From: Closterium sp. NIES-65
Taxonomy: Eukaryota > Streptophyta > Zygnematophyceae > Desmidiales > Closteriaceae
DNA length: 64,000 bases
Direction: 5' to 3'
NCBI GenBank assembly: GCA_948144175.1
Contig: CANXME010000106.1
Location: 3,100,001-3,164,000 of the forward strand
Part shown: positions 21,867-29,579 of the stretch, piece after piece
Layout of the letters: each line of letters starts with the position of its first letter
Position numbering within the stretch: position 1 is the stretch's first letter
Position numbers and translations under genes: made by a program
Notes under the pieces: model-generated
Seen by the model: the letters and a program-made list of their open reading frames with translations, nothing else
The model's database searches: none
What the model was told of the DNA's origin: nothing

Positions 21867-22147
21867 TGCATTTATCTTGTAATAAAATGGCCAGCATATT
21901 TTCATGCAGTCACATTTCAGGGAATTCAAAGCTTACAAAACCAGTTACAAATTCAGAACAAAATTGGCAAGCTTAAAAAAACCGGCAATGTACCGGAGTC
22001 GCGGATTCGATTTCGACTTCGACAAACAAACGCGTTCCGAATTCATTCCGTGATTGGTCGCGATCTGGCTTCGGAACTTCGCCAACCAAAACACCTGAAC
22101 TGTACCCCCCTTCGAACCCCCTTCAAAAATCAAGGTTTTTTGTGATG
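21867..22147. other. 3' flank of the transposase gene
   Basis: Begins with an AATAAA-like TAATAAAATGG about 20 bp after the stop, a plausible poly(A) signal. Further on are short TTCGA/TTCGG-rich motifs (about 22005-22125). It ends where the gypsy terminal repeat starts at 22148. I searched for a terminal inverted repeat shared with 12.2-16.3 kb and found nothing convincing. Confidence 0.45.
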
Positions 22148-22202
22148 CCCCAGTTAGCACAGTTACAGAATATAATGCTCTTACCATGATATTCAGTGAC
22201 AG
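22148..22202 (-). repeat. Truncated 3' LTR of the gypsy element
   Basis: 55 bp, 54 identical to 29525-29579. On the minus strand it starts TGTCACTGAATATCATGG just after a purine-rich tract. It breaks off at 22148 after CTAACTGGGG, whereas the right copy continues into further LTR-like sequence. Confidence 0.65.
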
Positions 22203-22332
22203 CTGTCGGAGTCCCTTCCCTTACTGCCTCTCACCCTCGCCCTGTTCCTGCATTACTCTGTTCGCTCCCCTTGTTCCTGCCTTATTGCGCTCAGTCCCCT
22301 TTTCCTCCTCTCCTTGCACAGTGATCCCTTCC

Positions 22333-25300
22333 TCAGCCACTCCATGCCCCCTCCTGTGCTCGTGCTCGGGCTGCCCGTGCACGTGTCACAGGACCCTCTT
22401 GCTGAGGCCGTCTCTCCTTCACTGCCGCCGTGTCCGTCTGGTGATCCATTGCCCGCTCTCCTCTCTCATTTTCCAGCACCAGCACCCCTGACCCTCTCAC
22501 CTCTTTAACCTTCCACCTCTCTGTTCCCAGCCCCACGTCCAGCGTGTCTTTCTTCGCTCTGCGCAGGTAGACTTCCTGTCCCTCTGTCACTGCTGGCTTC
22601 GCTTTCCTGCCTTCTTGCTGCCGTCGCTGCTCGTATCTGTGGGCATCTCTCAGCTGCGCCGTGTGCAAGTTCTCCAAGGCAGCCGGGAGCATTTCCCTCA
22701 TGTATCTTGCTCGTGCTTCTGCCAGCGCCACCCACTGTTCCGCTCCCTTCACGCTCACCACCCCCGTCAGTACCCTTGGTGCTCCCACGGGCAGTATTGG
22801 TTCCTTTCCATACAGCAGTCTATACGGGGAGTAGTCCTTTAGTGACGCCTGCTTCCCGAACCTGTACCCTACTGCCACCCAGTCTAATTCTTCATCCCAG
22901 TCCCTCTTCCGCTTTTCTCCGTACGCCCTCAGGTTCCGCTTCAAGGTCTGCACCAGCCGCTCGGTCAGCCCATCACTCTGAGGATGGTACCTTGATGTCT
23001 GCCTGTGTGTCACCCTTGCCTCGTCCAGCAGCGCTTGGAACTCCCCCTTGAATTCCGTGCCCTGATCGGTGAGTACCTCCCCTGGTGCCCCGAATCTGCA
23101 CAGCACCTGTCCCTTGAATGCCTTCGCCACACGTCTGGAATCCTTGCTCGGCAACGCACACACTTCTAACCACTTGCTTGCATGCTTCACCATGAGTAGG
23201 ATGTACCGCTGTCCTCCCCTGCTCAGCGGCAGCTCGCCGGCTATGTCCAGAGACCACCGAAACCCCAACCCTCTGATCGGCAGTGATTGCAGCTCCTGCT
23301 TCGCCTGGGTCAAGCTGGCCTTGCTTCTCTGGCAGCCTTCACAACCACTGACCCACTCTCTGACTTGCTTCCTCATCCCTTCCCACCACCAGCCGGTCTT
23401 GAGCAGCTGAGTTGTGCGCTCATGCCCGAAGTGGCCCAGCTTCCTATGCACATCCTCTATTACCCCTTCCCTCTCTTGCGGCGCAGGCACCAGCTTCCAC
23501 CCATCCACTGACTGCAGCTGCAACTGTCCCTGGTACCAACGGTAGTGGTGCCCTCGTGCTCTCACCCTGTCAATCACCTGTTCGTTCTCCTCTGTTTCCC
23601 CCTTAATCCACCGCAGGGCCGTGGGATCCTTCCATATGTCCTGTGGACCCCTCTTTCCTTGCTTTTCTGCTGCTGCCTCCTCCCCTTGCCTAGTGAGCAG
23701 CATCAGCGCGTGCACCGGCTCTGCTGCTGGCGGGTTCCTCGAGAGCCCGTCCACATGCTGCAGTGTCTTCCCCGGCCTGTGGCGTATCTTGAAATCGTAT
23801 TCCTGCAGAGTCATGGCCCAGCGCGCGTTTCTCCCCGTCAGCCCCTGGTGAGTCATCAGCCACTGCAGCGGCTGATGATCTGTGATCAGTGTGAATTCCC
23901 TCCCTTGCAGGTATACTCTGAAGTGCTTCACAGCCCATACTGCAGCCAGCCCCTCACCGTGATAAGAGCTGTACTTGGCCTCTGCTGGGTTACAGCTTCT
24001 GCTCGCGTACGCCACTACTCTCTCCTCTCCGTCCAGTTCTTGGCACAGGATTGCCCCCATACCCTGGCTGCTCCAGTCAGTGTACAAGCAGAAGGGCTTG
24101 TCGGCCTTGGGCAGCTGCAGAATCGTTGCTGTCTGCACTGCCTCCATCAGGTCTCTCAAAGCTGCTTCCTGCTCTGCCCCCCATTCCCACCTTTTGTCCT
24201 CTCTCAGCAGCCCATTCAGCGGTGATGCACGCTTGCTGAAATTAGGGACGAACCTTCGGTAGTAACTCAGAAAACCCAGCACCGCTCTCAGTCCACTTCT
24301 GTCCTTCGGCTGCTGCAGCCTATTCAACACCTCGACCTTCGCCTGCTGAATCCCTATCTGTCCGCCCCTGACCTCATACCCCAGGTACTGCACGGTCGCT
24401 TCCCCCCACCTGCATTTCTTTGGGTGGCAGGTCAGCCCTGCTGCCGCCAGCGCCTTCAGCGTCCGCTCCACGTCTCGCACGTGCTCCTCCTCACTGTTGC
24501 TGAATATCACCACGTCATCTATGTAACATGCTGCACACTCCAGCCCCCTCAGTACACTGTCCATTACCCTTTGGAAGATGGCTGACGCGTTCCTCAGCCC
24601 AAATGGCATAAACAGCCATTCGTACAACCCGTCTGCACCATGGAATGCTGTTTTACGCACGTCCTCCTTCCTGATCTTGATCTGGTTAAAGCCCTGTCTC
24701 AAATCTAGCGTGCTAAAGATCTCCCCTGCCCCCAGTCGGTCGAAAATGTCCTCCGCTATCGGCATTGGGTACCTATCGGGCACTGTCACCTTGTTCAGTG
24801 CTCGGTAATCCCAACACATACGCCGGCTCAGCACCTCTCCCAGCAGGTCCTTTCGTGCGGCTACCACTGTCGGTGTTGCGTACTCCGATTCTGATCTCTG
24901 TATCAGTCCTGCTTCTATCAATTCCTTGCATTTTTCCTTGCAGATGTCCTCATCCCCGGGTGTCATTCTCCGTTTCCTTTGAAACACCGGCTCGTCCGTG
25001 ACCAGCTTCAACTCCATCTCCTTCACTGAGCACTTTCCTAACTCCTGTAAGGTAAACGCAAAGGCATGCCTATACCTGGCCAGCACCTCCTGCACTGCCT
25101 TCTTCCCTTGCTCGCTCATTGCATTACCCACAACCCACGTTGGCTCTTCCTGAACTGCCATACACGCCCATGCCCCCACCCTTTTCACCCCTTCCTCCTC
25201 CCTTCGCGGTTTTTGCTCCCCTTCCAGCACCAGCCCTCTCCACATTCGCCGCAACAGCCACTGCATGACCTGACCGTCCATGGCCTGTCCTAACGCTTTC

Positions 25301-27339
25301 CTCCTTTCCTGTTCCGTCACCCCTGCTGCCTTGGTTATGTCTTCCCCATACCCCATCGCCAGCTCCCGCTCCAGTGCCGTTGGTTCCTCCCACTTCTTCG
25401 TCTTATGATCGTACACCATGCCTTCCCCTGGCATTCCTCCCTTCCTAAACCCTGCTGCCCCCTTGTACCCCACCAATGTCGGCCAGGCCCTGCGTACTGC
25501 CCCCACCTTGTTGCATGGGCACTGTGTCTCGTGCCTGCCCTTCTTCACCGGCGCTGCAGTCCTGCCTGGCTCTAATATCTCTTGCACCGTCCTGCTCCAG
25601 TCCCTTCGTATCCCATCCAGCTCCTTCTGCAGTTGCTCTTCCGTCACAACATTTTGCCAATACCTTCTGACACGGTGAGCCCGTGCCCCCAGCCTGGCGG
25701 CGTCACACCTTACCCCCTTCCCCAGCTTCCGTGTTACTAACTCTCGGATCTTTCTGACTGGTTCCCGGCAATCCCCCTCCATGTCCAGGTGCTCCAGTAG
25801 GTACACCACCTGCTCCTGTCTTTCTCTGATCCAGTCAATGATGCACAACAGATTAATTAGCAGTGCTCCCCTTGGATCATCCAACCCCTTTCCCTTCCCC
25901 GCTCTTGAGACGGCTTGGCACTCCCACCCTGCTACCAGTAGATCCACGTGCCCCCAGCCCCTCACCACTTCTCGTGTCACGTCCCTCACGTCGGTAAACG
26001 TCCCTGCCATTGCTTTGCTTATCACTGCTTCCTCCAGTAGTTCAGGATGCTCCTTTTGCAGTCTCTTCGCATGTCGTTCAGCCATCTTTCTCACTTGTCC
26101 ATCTTTTTCCACATATATCCACTCCTTCACCGCTACTCCCGCTCTGAGCACCGCTGCCAGCCCCGCTCCTATTCCCCCGAACAGCTCCACCAGCCTGATT
26201 GGTTCCTGCCATGCATTAGCTATTGCTGCTTCACCCACTAGGCCCGCTCTCCCTCTCCCCTCGCTTCCCGCTTGCTCAGCCGTGTACGCTCTTTTTGGCT
26301 CCTGTTTAGTGAATTGCACAGGCAGCTCACCCGTCTTGCTCCCCCGTACCCAATACTGCGTCCGAAACTTCACTTTCTCCTTCCAGGTGCAGATGGTCAT
26401 CCCCACGCCCCATATCAGGTCTGTCCCCAACAACACGTCAAAATCTTCCGAGTCTGATATCCCGCATTGTAGCCGTATACTAGTCTGTTCCTCTCTCCCC
26501 GGCATTAGGACTATTTCCACTAGGTCCCTTGTACATGGCAACCACTTGGGCTCGCCTCCTTCCGCGGTCATTACCTGCATTCCTCGCTTTATGTATTGCC
26601 CTACTTCGGTCAGCCCCAGCTTCCGTGCTAGCCTTTTTCCCAGCATCACGCTCTGCGCTCCCGTGTCCAAGATTGCTGTCTTTGCTATCTCTCCACCTAC
26701 TGCCACCGTTCCTGTCTCTGCCACTAGCACGGTTGCCTGGCTAGCTAGCCGATCCTTGGGATGCCTCGCTGGCTCTTCTCCTTCCTCACCCTTCTCCCCT
26801 GGCCTTTGTTTCGGTCTGCCCCTTTCCTTGGTCATGTGGTCCTTTCTCCCATCCCTGCCCCCGCTGCGCAGGCCCAGCTCCTCTCTGCTGCGGAGCACCA
26901 TGAAATTGTATTCCGGCTCTGGTTCCTCTATTTCTTCTGCTTCGTCATCGTCTTCCCTGGCATATAACCCTGCCTCTTTCTCCTTTTTCCTCCCCATTGC
27001 CTGTAGCTGCGCCTGTAGCCTGCCTATCTGACCCTCTATGTCTTCTGGAGTCCTCCTCGGCCCCCCTGTGCGTTGGTAACAGTCCTTCCCTTTGTGCCCC
27101 CGCTTCCCACAGACTTTGCATGTTGGTGCATCCGGGCAGTCCTTGCGGCGGTGTCCCGGCTTCCCGCAGGTGTCACAGTTCCTACAATTCCTCATCAGAT
27201 GCCCCGGCTGCTTGCATCGGTGGCAGGTGCGTGTCTCAGCTCCTCTCTCCGCTCGGCCATCCTCCCTTCCCCCCATCTCTGGCACTGCTGCTGCTGCCCA
27301 AGCGGGGTTCCTCTTCTCAGTCGGCCTCGGTAGGTACAC
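22333..27339 (-). CDS. gypsy Pol: zinc knuckles, PR, DNA methyltransferase, RT, RNase H, IN
   Basis: A 1,668-codon open frame. Residues 39-87 hold three CCHC knuckles (C-x2-C-x4-H-x4-C). The retropepsin has D-T-G-A at 225-228. A cytosine-C5 methyltransferase follows (about 383-700, see separate entry). RT is about 770-990 with LDLRQGFNQI and the YIDD box at 939-942. RNase H is about 1080-1200 (YTDWSSQG, DHQPLQWL). The integrase zinc finger (H-x3-H..C-x2-C) lies at about 1298-1336. The integrase core has D1365 (SLDIAG), D1425 (LTDQGTEF) and E1460 (LTERLVQ). I see no chromodomain at the C-terminus. All catalytic residues are present and there is no internal stop, so the enzyme set may be active. 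The frame is the same as gag, separated by one TAG; the first codon given is a GTG, so translation probably enters by readthrough rather than at its own start. Confidence 0.88.
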   Translation of the reverse strand: MYLPRPTEKRNPAWAAAAVPEMGGREDGRAERGAETRTCHRCKQPGHLMRNCRNCDTCGKPGHRRKDCPDAPTCKVCGKRGHKGKDCYQRTGGPRRTPEDIEGQIGRLQAQLQAMGRKKEKEAGLYAREDDDEAEEIEEPEPEYNFMVLRSREELGLRSGGRDGRKDHMTKERGRPKQRPGEKGEEGEEPARHPKDRLASQATVLVAETGTVAVGGEIAKTAILDTGAQSVMLGKRLARKLGLTEVGQYIKRGMQVMTAEGGEPKWLPCTRDLVEIVLMPGREEQTSIRLQCGISDSEDFDVLLGTDLIWGVGMTICTWKEKVKFRTQYWVRGSKTGELPVQFTKQEPKRAYTAEQAGSEGRGRAGLVGEAAIANAWQEPIRLVELFGGIGAGLAAVLRAGVAVKEWIYVEKDGQVRKMAERHAKRLQKEHPELLEEAVISKAMAGTFTDVRDVTREVVRGWGHVDLLVAGWECQAVSRAGKGKGLDDPRGALLINLLCIIDWIRERQEQVVYLLEHLDMEGDCREPVRKIRELVTRKLGKGVRCDAARLGARAHRVRRYWQNVVTEEQLQKELDGIRRDWSRTVQEILEPGRTAAPVKKGRHETQCPCNKVGAVRRAWPTLVGYKGAAGFRKGGMPGEGMVYDHKTKKWEEPTALERELAMGYGEDITKAAGVTEQERRKALGQAMDGQVMQWLLRRMWRGLVLEGEQKPRREEEGVKRVGAWACMAVQEEPTWVVGNAMSEQGKKAVQEVLARYRHAFAFTLQELGKCSVKEMELKLVTDEPVFQRKRRMTPGDEDICKEKCKELIEAGLIQRSESEYATPTVVAARKDLLGEVLSRRMCWDYRALNKVTVPDRYPMPIAEDIFDRLGAGEIFSTLDLRQGFNQIKIRKEDVRKTAFHGADGLYEWLFMPFGLRNASAIFQRVMDSVLRGLECAACYIDDVVIFSNSEEEHVRDVERTLKALAAAGLTCHPKKCRWGEATVQYLGYEVRGGQIGIQQAKVEVLNRLQQPKDRSGLRAVLGFLSYYRRFVPNFSKRASPLNGLLREDKRWEWGAEQEAALRDLMEAVQTATILQLPKADKPFCLYTDWSSQGMGAILCQELDGEERVVAYASRSCNPAEAKYSSYHGEGLAAVWAVKHFRVYLQGREFTLITDHQPLQWLMTHQGLTGRNARWAMTLQEYDFKIRHRPGKTLQHVDGLSRNPPAAEPVHALMLLTRQGEEAAAEKQGKRGPQDIWKDPTALRWIKGETEENEQVIDRVRARGHHYRWYQGQLQLQSVDGWKLVPAPQEREGVIEDVHRKLGHFGHERTTQLLKTGWWWEGMRKQVREWVSGCEGCQRSKASLTQAKQELQSLPIRGLGFRWSLDIAGELPLSRGGQRYILLMVKHASKWLEVCALPSKDSRRVAKAFKGQVLCRFGAPGEVLTDQGTEFKGEFQALLDEARVTHRQTSRYHPQSDGLTERLVQTLKRNLRAYGEKRKRDWDEELDWVAVGYRFGKQASLKDYSPYRLLYGKEPILPVGAPRVLTGVVSVKGAEQWVALAEARARYMREMLPAALENLHTAQLRDAHRYEQRRQQEGRKAKPAVTEGQEVYLRRAKKDTLDVGLGTERWKVKEVRGSGVLVLENERGERAMDHQTDTAAVKERRPQQEGPVTRARAARARAQEGAWSG
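25240..26195 (-). other. Cytosine-C5 DNA methyltransferase domain inside gypsy Pol
   Basis: Pol residues about 383-700. Motif I reads VELFGGIGAGLAAVLRAG (S-adenosylmethionine site). A motif II-like YVEKD follows. Motif IV reads LLVAGWECQAVSRAGKGKG with the catalytic Cys at 474, but Glu replaces the usual Pro before it. Motif VI reads LLEHLD, with His in place of Asn of the usual E-N-V. Motif VIII reads GARAHRVRRYWQN. A C-terminal part EEPTALERELAMGY leads to motif X ERRKALGQAMD. The order is that of DNA cytosine methyltransferases. Its job could be to methylate the element's own or other DNA. Retrotransposons that captured methyltransferases are known from charophyte algae and dinoflagellates (my recollection of published work). 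The altered motif IV and VI residues leave activity uncertain. Confidence 0.85.
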
Positions 27340-27351
27340 CTCGTACTTCCA

Positions 27352-27354
27352 CTA
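27352..27354 (-). promoter_or_regulatory. Amber codon between gag and pol, in one frame
   Basis: The minus strand reads GAG TTG GCG TAG TGG AAG TAC GAG: Gag ends in a single TAG and pol continues without a change of frame. This is the layout of readthrough-type gag-pol junctions, in contrast to the frameshift or fused layout of most gypsy elements. A one-base mutation of a fused frame is the alternative. Confidence 0.55.
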
Positions 27355-28857
27355 CGCCAACTCCACTCTCTCTGCTAGCTCAAACACCTCTTCAGGTGTC
27401 GCCTCAGCCCCTAGCTCGTATACTCGCATCCTCAAGCCTCCTGCCAGCCCCTTGTCTAAGCCGTTCAAGAATTTGCTAATGATCATACTGCTGTCAGTGC
27501 ACACCACGTCCTCTGCTAGGTTCATCAACCGCCCGTAGTACGTTAGAAGTGATTCCTCATCTCGACGCCTGAACTCCTGGAACTCCCTAATGCGCTGGGC
27601 CGTGTGCCCTGGAAACTGCTTCCTCACCCGATCCAGGAACAGTACTGTTGGGTCCTCGCCATCCTCCTCTGCCCTCCTCAACCATTCTCCGATTTTCATG
27701 CGGTACAGTGTCTCCGCCTCACCTCCCAGTGTGTTTGGCAGGCTTAAGAAGAACTCGGTAGGGTCCATACCGCTCCGGTCACACCTGTACTTAACATTGC
27801 TGATCTGCATCAAGTAGTTCTTCAGGCTCGGGCCAGTCCCTTCATTCCCTGTGAAGCGCACCGGTACCTCCACTCTTGGCTGCGCCGTCGTGGCCCATCT
27901 GCCTGTGTCCCAGCTTCCTGATTCTCCCCGAGCTGACTGCACAGCTCCCCGCTGCCTCCCCTTTTCTTCTCTGCTTCCCGTACTGGTCCCGTACAGCACT
28001 CGCTCCAGCCCCTTGCGGGCTGCTCTCGCTCCTCCAGATCCTTCTCCGTATGGCCGTGGCCTCCTTGGCCCTGTCGGACTTGGGCTCCTCCTCCTCTCAT
28101 CTCCATGATCTTCTTTGCGCCTTTTTGCACTATCTTGCCGCTCTGATTTCCACGCAGGTGCGCGCTCTTGGTGCCGCCGCTCAGGCTCTCCTCGCCGACA
28201 TCCTCTTTCTTCTGTTCTTGAACCATTCGGCGACCGCTGGCTTCTTTCCTTGTCACGCCTTTCTGCATCCTGCCTTCGCTCCCTTCCGCGCGGGCTTCTC
28301 TGGCGCCGATCCTCGTACTCTTCCTCCTCTTCATGATCCTCGCGCTCCGCCCCTTGCCCTTCACCCGTCGCCATACGTCTTCGGCGCTCATACCGCAGTC
28401 CTGGTTCAGGCGAGCGGAAGACACCCGCATGCGCGTTACGTCCACCTTCGCCCTCCCGATTTGCCTTCGACCGGCGTTCCGCACTCTTGGCGCTTCCTCG
28501 CGGCACGTCATTTTTACGCCGCCTCACTGGTGAGTGCTCTTCGGCCTTGCCTTCTGCCTCGTGCTTCCGCGTTCCGTTGCGTCGGCTTGGTTCCTCATCA
28601 TCCTTCTCCGCCTCTCCTTGACTTCCTCCTCCCCGCGCAGTGGGGGAATCTTCTCCGTTTTGGCTCTTGGGATGTTCGTCGCCCCGCGCAGTCGGGGATT
28701 CTCCAGCTTCGCCAATTTTGCCGTGCTGCATGCCGCCTTGCGCACCTGTCGCATCTTCATTTTCTTTCGCGCCACGACGCAGCTCGCGTTCCGCCTCTGA
28801 CGCTTCCTCATGGTATTCTTCTTCGTCCGCTTCACTCGCTGAATCAAGCGACTGCAT
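27352..28857 (-). CDS. gypsy Gag
   Basis: 501 residues from the ATG at 28857. The first 300 or so are low-complexity and rich in Glu/Arg/Ser/Asp with many R-R, R-S-P and R-R-R-S-P-like runs, resembling SR/RE-rich nuclear proteins. The last 150 residues are a typical Retrotrans_gag domain (RKQFPGHTAQRIREFQEFRR, LLTYYGRLMNLAED). Knuckles are not here but at the start of the pol frame. The stop is a TAG in frame with pol. The same frame is also open upstream, from an ATG at 29142 (MDRHELREQRTYS, RS-rich) to another TAG at 28917-28915. The true Gag may start at 29142 if that stop is read through or is a mutation. Confidence 0.8.
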   Translation of the reverse strand: MQSLDSASEADEEEYHEEASEAERELRRGAKENEDATGAQGGMQHGKIGEAGESPTARGDEHPKSQNGEDSPTARGGGSQGEAEKDDEEPSRRNGTRKHEAEGKAEEHSPVRRRKNDVPRGSAKSAERRSKANREGEGGRNAHAGVFRSPEPGLRYERRRRMATGEGQGAEREDHEEEEEYEDRRQRSPRGRERRQDAERRDKERSQRSPNGSRTEERGCRRGEPERRHQERAPAWKSERQDSAKRRKEDHGDERRRSPSPTGPRRPRPYGEGSGGARAARKGLERVLYGTSTGSREEKGRQRGAVQSARGESGSWDTGRWATTAQPRVEVPVRFTGNEGTGPSLKNYLMQISNVKYRCDRSGMDPTEFFLSLPNTLGGEAETLYRMKIGEWLRRAEEDGEDPTVLFLDRVRKQFPGHTAQRIREFQEFRRRDEESLLTYYGRLMNLAEDVVCTDSSMIISKFLNGLDKGLAGGLRMRVYELGAEATPEEVFELAERVELA

Positions 28858-29142
28858 GTCGACGTCGCCATCGTATTGGCGCGCGCGTCCTCCGTGCTGT
28901 CCCTCCGGCAGATTCTACGGATCGCTCCTCGCTGGCCTTCTCCACGGCTCAGATCTGACGCGCGGATCCGATCCATCATCACCACGGTGTCTGCCCGTAG
29001 GTGTCACCAAGTCCGCGCGGTACGCTGCTCTGCGTGGCGAGCGTGTTGGCGACCTCCCGCGCTCCGATGCGCGCCTCCTCCGCGACGGTGAACGCTCCCG
29101 CCGTGAGTACGTACGCTGCTCGCGCAGCTCATGGCGATCCAT

Positions 29143-29524
29143 GTCGCCTGCACTTCTCTCGTTTGTGAGAGATTCGGCTCCCACAACTGGCTACCTAGAG
29201 TGGCGTTTGTCACCTGGCTGCTGTAGCTTAGAACGGTAACATAAGTCCACTATGCACTGGTAAACAAACGAGAGAACAAGAGTACTATGCTAGGCTAGGC
29301 TTACTTATGCTAGGCCACCCAGTCGCGAGATTCTCAGCGTGATGGGTTGGGCTCGAGCCGCCTTGGCTTTGTATTGGCCTCGTGCCAGATTTCCTGTCTC
29401 TCGAGGGCCCTGGAATTGTGCCCGCAGCGCCTTGCAATCCCCCATACTACCAACTTCGCGCTTCTCCCAATGTCCCAACTACATAATGTACAAACTGAAT
29501 AACAATTACTACACTGCTTCTACA
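29143..29524 (-). other. gypsy 5' LTR/leader region
   Basis: Sequence between the outer LTR end and the earliest candidate gag ATG (29142). It holds no convincing coding frame. The rest of the 5' LTR, the PBS and the leader must be here. I could not recognise a perfect tRNA complement. Confidence 0.45.
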
Positions 29525-29579
29525 CCCCAGTTAGCACAGTTACAGAATATAATGCTCTTACCATGATATTGAGTGACAG
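29525..29579 (-). repeat. Outer end of the gypsy 5' LTR (shared 55 bp)
   Basis: The minus strand begins TGTCACTCAATATCATGG, matching the left copy with one change. The LTR should extend leftwards into 29.2-29.5 kb, but its inner boundary and PBS cannot be fixed because the left LTR is truncated. To the right, family-1 integrase (HHRLGHPS) resumes at once. Confidence 0.6.

Larger units (their letters stand above)
22148..29578 (-). mobile_element. Ty3/gypsy retrotransposon carrying a DNA methyltransferase
   Basis: Minus-strand element: terminal repeat at the right end (29525-29579), leader, gag (28857-27352), pol (27339-22333), a purine-rich stretch (minus strand AGTAAGGGAAGGGA near 22220) and the same terminal repeat at the left end (22148-22202). 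The domain order PR-RT-RNaseH-IN identifies Ty3/gypsy. A 5-cytosine methyltransferase domain lies between PR and RT. The right end interrupts family-1 copia sequence. The left repeat is only 55 bp before it meets unrelated DNA, so the 3' LTR seems truncated. Confidence 0.85.

Noticed and set aside
15900..22148. Terminal inverted repeats for the Plavaka-like transposon
   Set aside because: A weak resemblance between the reverse complement of 22080-22115 (GGGTACAGTTCAGGTGTTTT) and 16250-16280 (AGTACAGTGTTTTCGG) is too short and gapped to call.
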